DNA of 64,000 nucleotides, from the NCBI RefSeq assembly GCF_002920615.1, contig NZ_PQSU01000001.1, forward strand, positions 248,001 through 312,000, written 5' to 3'. Origin of the DNA: Streptomyces sp. Ru62. GTDB lineage: Bacteria > Actinomycetota > Actinomycetes > Streptomycetales > Streptomycetaceae. A model generated the notes under the pieces. It did not search any database. It was not told the DNA's origin and worked only from the letters and a program-made list of their open reading frames with translations. This document shows, piece by piece, positions 59,623 to 64,000 of the stretch (position 1 is the stretch's first letter; every line of letters begins with the position of its first letter). Both the position numbers and the translations under genes were made by a program.

Positions 59623-60384
59623 ATGTACGCACCGGAACGGCAGCAGGAGATCCTCCGGCTCGCCCGTGACGGCGGCCGGGTGGACGTGCTGTCGCTGGCC
59701 GAGGAGTTCCAGGTCACCGCGGAGACGATCCGCCGTGATCTGAAGGCCCTCGACCGGGCCGGTCTGCTCCGCCGGGTGCACGGCGGTGCCATCCCGGCCG
59801 GCCGCCTCGACTTCGAGCCGGACCTCGCCGAGCGCGAGACCACCGCCGCCGACGAGAAGGACCGCATCGCCAAGGCCGCCCTGTCGGAACTGCCAACCGA
59901 GGGCACGATGATCCTCGACGCCGGTACGACGGTGGCCCGCGTCGCCGCCGCCATCCCGCTGGAGGCGCGGCTCACCGTCGTCACCCACTCCCTGCCGATC
60001 GCCGCCCGGCTCGCCGACCACCCGGGCATCCAGCTCCATCTGATCGGGGGGCGCGTACGGCACCGTACGCGTGCCGCCGTGGACGCATGGGCGCTGCGTG
60101 CCTACGGCGAGATCCGCGCCGACGTGCTGTTCGTCGCCGCCAACGGCTTCTCCGCCGAGCACGGTCTGACCACCCCCGACCTCGCCGAGGCCGCGGTCAA
60201 GCGGGCCGCCGTCGCCGCCGCCCGGCGCGTGGTGCTGCTGGCCGACTCCTCCAAGCACGGCCAGGAGCACTTCGCCCGCTTCGGCGACCTGAGCGACGTG
60301 GACCTGCTGATCACCGACAGCGGGCTGAGCCCCGAAGACACCGCCGTCATCGAGCGCGGCGGCACGGAAGTAGTGCGCGCATGA
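59623..60384 (+). CDS. fruR: DeoR-family regulator of the fructose operon
   Basis: The 253-aa protein has an N-terminal DeoR helix-turn-helix (APERQQEILRLARDGGRVDVLSLAEEFQVTAETIRRDLKALDRAGLLRRVHGGAI, residues 3-57) and a sugar-phosphate sensor domain (GTMILDAGTTVARVAAAIP, VLFVAANGFSAEHGLTTPD, VVLLADSSKHGQEHFARF). Its stop overlaps the fruK start (ATGA). DeoR regulators of this type respond to fructose 1-phosphate and repress their own operon. The S. coelicolor ortholog is recalled as SCO3198. Confidence 0.93.
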   Translation: MYAPERQQEILRLARDGGRVDVLSLAEEFQVTAETIRRDLKALDRAGLLRRVHGGAIPAGRLDFEPDLAERETTAADEKDRIAKAALSELPTEGTMILDAGTTVARVAAAIPLEARLTVVTHSLPIAARLADHPGIQLHLIGGRVRHRTRAAVDAWALRAYGEIRADVLFVAANGFSAEHGLTTPDLAEAAVKRAAVAAARRVVLLADSSKHGQEHFARFGDLSDVDLLITDSGLSPEDTAVIERGGTEVVRA

Positions 60385-61328
60385 TCCTCACCGTCACCCC
60401 CAACCCGTCCCTCGACCGCACCTACGAGGTCCAGGCCCTCAAGCGCGGCGAGGTCATCCGCGCCGAGACCGAGCGCATGGACCCCGGCGGCAAGGGCGTG
60501 AACGTCTCGCGCGCGGTCGCCGCCGCCGGTCGGCGCACGGTCGCGGTGCTGCCCCTGGGCGGTGCGCCGGGGGCGCTCGTCGCCGAACTGCTCCACGCGC
60601 AGGGCATCGAGGTCGCGCCGGTCCCGGTCGTCGGAGCCACCCGCTCCAACATCGCGCTCGCGGAGGCCGACGGCGTCCTCACCAAGATCAACGCGCCGGG
60701 TCCCGAGCTGTCGGGGTCCGAGCAGGAACTCCTCCTGGACACCGTACGGTCGCAGTCCCGCGACGCCGACTGGATCGCCTGCTGCGGCAGCCTGCCCCGG
60801 GGGCTCGCGCCCTCCTGGTACGCCGATGTCGTCACGCGGGCGCACGCCGGGGGCGCCCGGATCGCGCTGGACACCTCTGGGCGTGCGCTCCTGGAGGCGC
60901 TGCGTGCGCGGCCCGACGTGGTCAAGCCGAACGCCGAGGAGCTGGCGCAAGCCGTCGCGCGCCCCCTGACGACCGTGGGTGACGCGCTCAAGGCGGCGGA
61001 GGAGGTGCGCGCGATGGGCGCCCGCGTCGTGCTGGCGAGCCTGGGCGCCGACGGCCAGCTGCTGGTGTCGGACGCGGGTGCCTGGTTCGGCAGCGCCCGG
61101 GTGTCCGCGGTCCGCAGCAACGTCGGCGCCGGTGACGCCTCCCTGGCCGGCTTCCTCATCGCCGGCGGCACCGGGCCGGACGCCCTCGCCTCCGCCGTCG
61201 CCCACGGCGCCGCCGCCGTCCAGCTCCCCGGCAGCGTGATGCCGACCCCGGCCGACCTGGACCCGGCGGCGGTGACCGTCACCACCGACATCCCCGTGGA
61301 CCGCGAACTGAGGGAGCCGGCGTCATGA
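60381..61328 (+). CDS. fruK: 1-phosphofructokinase
   Basis: The 315-aa PfkB-family kinase starts MILTVTPNPSLDRTYEV and contains RMDPGGKGVNVSRAVAAAGR (residues ~33-52) and the C-terminal PfkB signature VGAGDASLAGFLIAGG, with the catalytic Asp in GAGDA. It phosphorylates fructose 1-phosphate, made by FruA, to fructose 1,6-bisphosphate. Its ATG overlaps the fruR stop by 4 bp, and its own stop overlaps the next ATG by 4 bp, so the operon is translationally coupled. Confidence 0.95.
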   Translation: MILTVTPNPSLDRTYEVQALKRGEVIRAETERMDPGGKGVNVSRAVAAAGRRTVAVLPLGGAPGALVAELLHAQGIEVAPVPVVGATRSNIALAEADGVLTKINAPGPELSGSEQELLLDTVRSQSRDADWIACCGSLPRGLAPSWYADVVTRAHAGGARIALDTSGRALLEALRARPDVVKPNAEELAQAVARPLTTVGDALKAAEEVRAMGARVVLASLGADGQLLVSDAGAWFGSARVSAVRSNVGAGDASLAGFLIAGGTGPDALASAVAHGAAAVQLPGSVMPTPADLDPAAVTVTTDIPVDRELREPAS

Positions 61329-61825
61329 CCGCCACGCGGGTCACGACCGTTCCGGCCAGCGTGACACTCGCTCCGGCCACCCGTGAAGCGCGGGCACGCG
61401 CCTCGGCCGCTCAGGTGGCGCGCGGTGTGAACGCTGCGCGGCACGAGCCGACCACTCGCGGCGCGTCCGTTCCCGCGGGTGCGTCCGTTCCGGCGGGTAC
61501 CTCCGGTCCGGCTGGTGCCTCTGTTCCGGCGGGTACCTCCGGTCCGTTCGGCCGCCCCCGGCCGGCTGCCCCGCGGGTCGCCGCGTCCGCCGCCCGGTCC
61601 GCCACCGTCCCTGCCGGCCGTCGTGGGAGGCGTGTCCCACCGGCCCCTTGCCGCTCCACCGCTCCCCACCTGCCCCCCGCCCCCGATACGGCCGCCCCGC
61701 ACCGATTCCCCCGTCGCGGTGTTCCGTCGGTCCCCGTCCGCCCCACCGCCCCCCACAAGACCCCCGTCCCCACCTCCGCCCACCCCTCTCCCCGGGCGAT
61801 ACGCGTGCATAGGAGCCCGCGATGA
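61325..61825 (+). CDS. Low-complexity linker ORF bridging fruK and fruA
   Basis: This 166-codon frame has its ATG overlapping the fruK stop (ATGA at 61325) and its TGA overlapping the fruA ATG (ATGA at 61822). The product is rich in Ala, Pro, Arg and Thr and has five 6-residue repeats (ASVPAG/TSGPAG, from 61463-61552). No domain is recognised. The exact fit at both ends argues that it is translated, or that ribosomes traverse it to reach fruA, but codon content looks spacer-like and it may be a degenerate insertion. It has no counterpart that I recall in other fru operons. Confidence 0.45.
   Translation: MTATRVTTVPASVTLAPATREARARASAAQVARGVNAARHEPTTRGASVPAGASVPAGTSGPAGASVPAGTSGPFGRPRPAAPRVAASAARSATVPAGRRGRRVPPAPCRSTAPHLPPAPDTAAPHRFPRRGVPSVPVRPTAPHKTPVPTSAHPSPRAIRVHRSPR
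61463..61552. repeat. Five 18-bp tandem repeats within the linker ORF
   Basis: Units begin at 61463, 61481, 61499, 61517 and 61535. They are variants of GCGTCCGTTCCGGCGGGT and encode ASVPAG, ASVPAG, TSGPAG, ASVPAG and TSGPFG. Confidence 0.85.
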
Positions 61826-63975
61826 GCGACATGATCACCGCGGACCTGGTCGATCTCGACCTGTCCGCCGACACCAAGGAAGCGGCGGCCCGTGCCCTCG
61901 CCGAGCGCATGGTGGCCCAGGGCCGGGTGACCGACCTGGAGGGCTTCCTCGCCGACGTGGCCGCCCGGGAGGCCCAGATGCCGACCGGCCTGGACGGCGG
62001 TATCGGCATCCCGCACTGCCGTAGCGCCCATGTCACCGAACCCACCCTCGCGTTCGGCCGCAGCGCCGCCGGCATCGACTTCGGCGCAGCGGACGGCCCG
62101 GCCGACCTGATCTTCCTGATCGCGGCGCCCGCCGGCGCCGACGACGCCCACCTCACGATCCTCTCCTCCCTCGCCCGCCAGCTGATGAACGCCGAGTTCA
62201 CCTCCGCGCTGCGGGCGGTGGGCGACCCGGAGACGGCGGCCGCGCTGATCCGCGGCGACGAGGCACCGTCGGCGAAGACCGCCGAGGACACCTCCGAAGA
62301 CACCGCTGCGGCCCCGGTGGCGGCCTCCACCGGCGCCGCAGCGGGCAGGACGGCGCACACCCCGGACGCGGGCACCGGGGACGCGGGCACCGGGGGCGCG
62401 ACCCCGGAGAGCGCCCCCGCGGCGGACACCGCACCGCCCACCGCGGAGCCCGCCGACTCCGGCGAGCGTCCCTTCCGGGTCGTCGCCGTCACCTCCTGCC
62501 CGACCGGTATCGCCCACACCTACATGGCGGCCGAGTCCCTGGAGAACGCCGGCCGCGAGGCAGGCGTCGAGGTGGTCGTCGAGACGCAGGGCTCGGCCGG
62601 CTTCGCCCGGCTGGACCCGGCGGTGATCGCGGCGGCGGACGGCGTGATCTTCGCGCACGACGTGCCGGTGCGCGACAAGGACCGCTTCGCGGGCAAGCCG
62701 ACCGTGGACGTCGGTGTGAAGGCGGGCATCAACCGCCCCGCCGAACTCCTCGCGGAGGTCCGCGAGAAGGCGGCGCGCGGCGAGGCGAGCGCCCCGGCGC
62801 ACGCCTCGGCCGGTACGCCGGTCGACCGCGCGGGCGACTCCACCGAGGGCTACGGCACCAAGCTCCGCAAGTGGCTGATGTCCGGCGTCAGCTACATGGT
62901 CCCGTTCGTCGCCGCCGGCGGTCTCCTCATCGCCCTGGGCTTCGCGATCGGCGGCTACAAGATCAACAAGGCGCCGTCGGTGATGGACCACTTCGTGTGG
63001 ACCCAGGCCGACAGCTGGGGCGCCCTGCTGTTCCAGATCGGCGGCGTGGCCTTCGGCTTCCTGGTCCCGGTCCTGGCCGGCTACATCGCCTACGGCATGG
63101 CGGACCGGCCCGGCCTGGTCCCCGGCTTCGTCGGCGGAGCGATCTCCCTCACCATCAACGCCGGCTTCCTCGGCGGTCTGGCGGCCGGTCTGATCGCCGG
63201 TGGCGTGGTGATGGCGATCCAGAAGCTGAACATCCCGGCGGCGTTGCGCGGCATCATGCCGGTGGTGGTGATCCCGCTGATCTCCTCGGCGATCGTCGGG
63301 TTCCTGATGTTCGTCGTGATCGGCAAGCCCATCGCCTCCGCGCAGAAGGGCCTGACCGACTGGCTGAACGGCCTCACCGGCACCAACGCCATCCTGCTGG
63401 GCGCCCTGCTCGGCCTGATGATGTGCTTCGACCTCGGCGGCCCGGTCAACAAGGTCGCCTACACCTTCGCCACCGCCGGCATCGCCGTCTCCGACCCCAG
63501 CGACTCCGCCATGAAGATCATGGCCGCGGTGATGGCGGCCGGTATGGTCCCGCCGCTGGCGATGGCCCTGGCCACCACCGTGCGCGGCAGGCTGTTCACG
63601 CAGACCGAGCGGGAGAACGGCAAGGCCGCCTGGGTGCTGGGCGCGTCCTTCATCTCCGAGGGCGCGATCCCGTTCGCGGCGGCCGACCCGCTGCGGGTCA
63701 TCCCGTCCTCGATGGTGGGCGGTGCGCTCACCGGCGCCCTGTCGATGGCCTTCGGCGCCACCCTGCGCGCCCCGCACGGCGGCATCTTCGTGGTCCCGCT
63801 GATCGGCAACCCGTTCCTGTACCTGGTGGCCATCGCGGCCGGTGTCTGTGTCACCACTGCCCTGGTGGTCCTCCTGAAGGGGCTGCGCAAGCCGGTTCCC
63901 GGGGCCACGGCCACCGATCCCGCCGCGCCGGCGGCCACCGCGCCGAAGGAGGCCAAGCAGCCGATAGCGGCCTGA
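61822..63975 (+). CDS. fruA: PTS fructose-specific transporter IIABC
   Basis: The 717-aa fused permease has three parts. IIA spans residues ~5-150, with active His65 in GIPHCRSAHV. A Pro/Ala/Thr-rich linker leads to IIB (~213-315), with active Cys226 in VTSCPTGIAHTYMAAE. IIC (~350-690) has about nine membrane helices (YMVPFVAAGGLLIALGFAIGGY; DLGGPVNKVAYTF; SEGAIPFAAADP). It imports fructose and phosphorylates it at C1 using HPr-phosphate. It is last in the fru operon as visible. Met1 or Met4 could be the start; Met1 keeps the ATGA overlap. Recalled as SCO3196 in S. coelicolor. Confidence 0.96.
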   Translation: MSDMITADLVDLDLSADTKEAAARALAERMVAQGRVTDLEGFLADVAAREAQMPTGLDGGIGIPHCRSAHVTEPTLAFGRSAAGIDFGAADGPADLIFLIAAPAGADDAHLTILSSLARQLMNAEFTSALRAVGDPETAAALIRGDEAPSAKTAEDTSEDTAAAPVAASTGAAAGRTAHTPDAGTGDAGTGGATPESAPAADTAPPTAEPADSGERPFRVVAVTSCPTGIAHTYMAAESLENAGREAGVEVVVETQGSAGFARLDPAVIAAADGVIFAHDVPVRDKDRFAGKPTVDVGVKAGINRPAELLAEVREKAARGEASAPAHASAGTPVDRAGDSTEGYGTKLRKWLMSGVSYMVPFVAAGGLLIALGFAIGGYKINKAPSVMDHFVWTQADSWGALLFQIGGVAFGFLVPVLAGYIAYGMADRPGLVPGFVGGAISLTINAGFLGGLAAGLIAGGVVMAIQKLNIPAALRGIMPVVVIPLISSAIVGFLMFVVIGKPIASAQKGLTDWLNGLTGTNAILLGALLGLMMCFDLGGPVNKVAYTFATAGIAVSDPSDSAMKIMAAVMAAGMVPPLAMALATTVRGRLFTQTERENGKAAWVLGASFISEGAIPFAAADPLRVIPSSMVGGALTGALSMAFGATLRAPHGGIFVVPLIGNPFLYLVAIAAGVCVTTALVVLLKGLRKPVPGATATDPAAPAATAPKEAKQPIAA

Positions 63976-64000
63976 CCGCCGCACCCCGCCCACGGCGCGG

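Overview
This window is chromosomal DNA of a Streptomyces or close relative. GC is very high, codon third positions are strongly G/C, GTG starts are frequent, and the gene content is typical of the genus: afsK/afsR/afsS, a CofGH fusion, helix-turn-helix/DUF397 pairs and an HrdD-type sigma factor. SCO numbers below are recalled, not searched.

Region 1 (1-34.2 kb) resembles S. coelicolor SCO44xx. It opens with a cut flavoprotein gene, a PdxH-like oxidase and a LysE exporter divergent from an Lrp regulator. Next comes the secondary-metabolism cascade: kbpA-like VOC gene, afsK (Ser/Thr kinase with C-terminal beta-propeller), then on the other strand afsR (SARP-STAND-TPR regulator) and the small repeat protein afsS. 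A helix-turn-helix/DUF397/ATPase module lies between afsK and afsS. Three F420-related genes follow (deazaflavin-dependent oxidoreductase, LLM oxidoreductase, fbiC), then cell-envelope genes (an L,D-transpeptidase-like protein without its cysteine, a D,D-carboxypeptidase, several membrane proteins), a GPP34 protein, a second helix-turn-helix/DUF397 pair, glutathione peroxidase, and an ArsR-like/MFS pair with 15-bp iterons between them.

Region 2 (34.3-45.8 kb) is accessory. A tight two-gene operon encodes a 1,478-aa Sm-like/TPR/P-loop ATPase and a 539-aa P-loop ATPase with a C-terminal Swt1-like HEPN domain carrying an intact RNxxxH motif. This is the best candidate for an undescribed, possibly defensive, system. 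Beside it is a decayed 4.3-kb integrative element in tRNA-Arg(CCU). It has att-core repeats, matching arm-type repeats at both ends, a frameshifted tyrosine integrase, a chimeric excisionase, a truncated ATPase gene and a Schlafen AlbA_2 gene interrupted by one in-frame TAG.

Region 3 (45.8-64 kb) resembles S. coelicolor SCO32xx in inverted order. It holds a tandemly duplicated IclR protein, an M6 protease, TetR/MFS, MarR/extradiol dioxygenase, a GNAT acetyltransferase, hrdD, TetR, WYL/MFS, and the fructose operon fruR-fruK-(linker ORF)-fruA. The jump from SCO44xx-like to SCO32xx-like genes falls on the accessory region, so that region looks like a rearrangement junction as well as an integration site.
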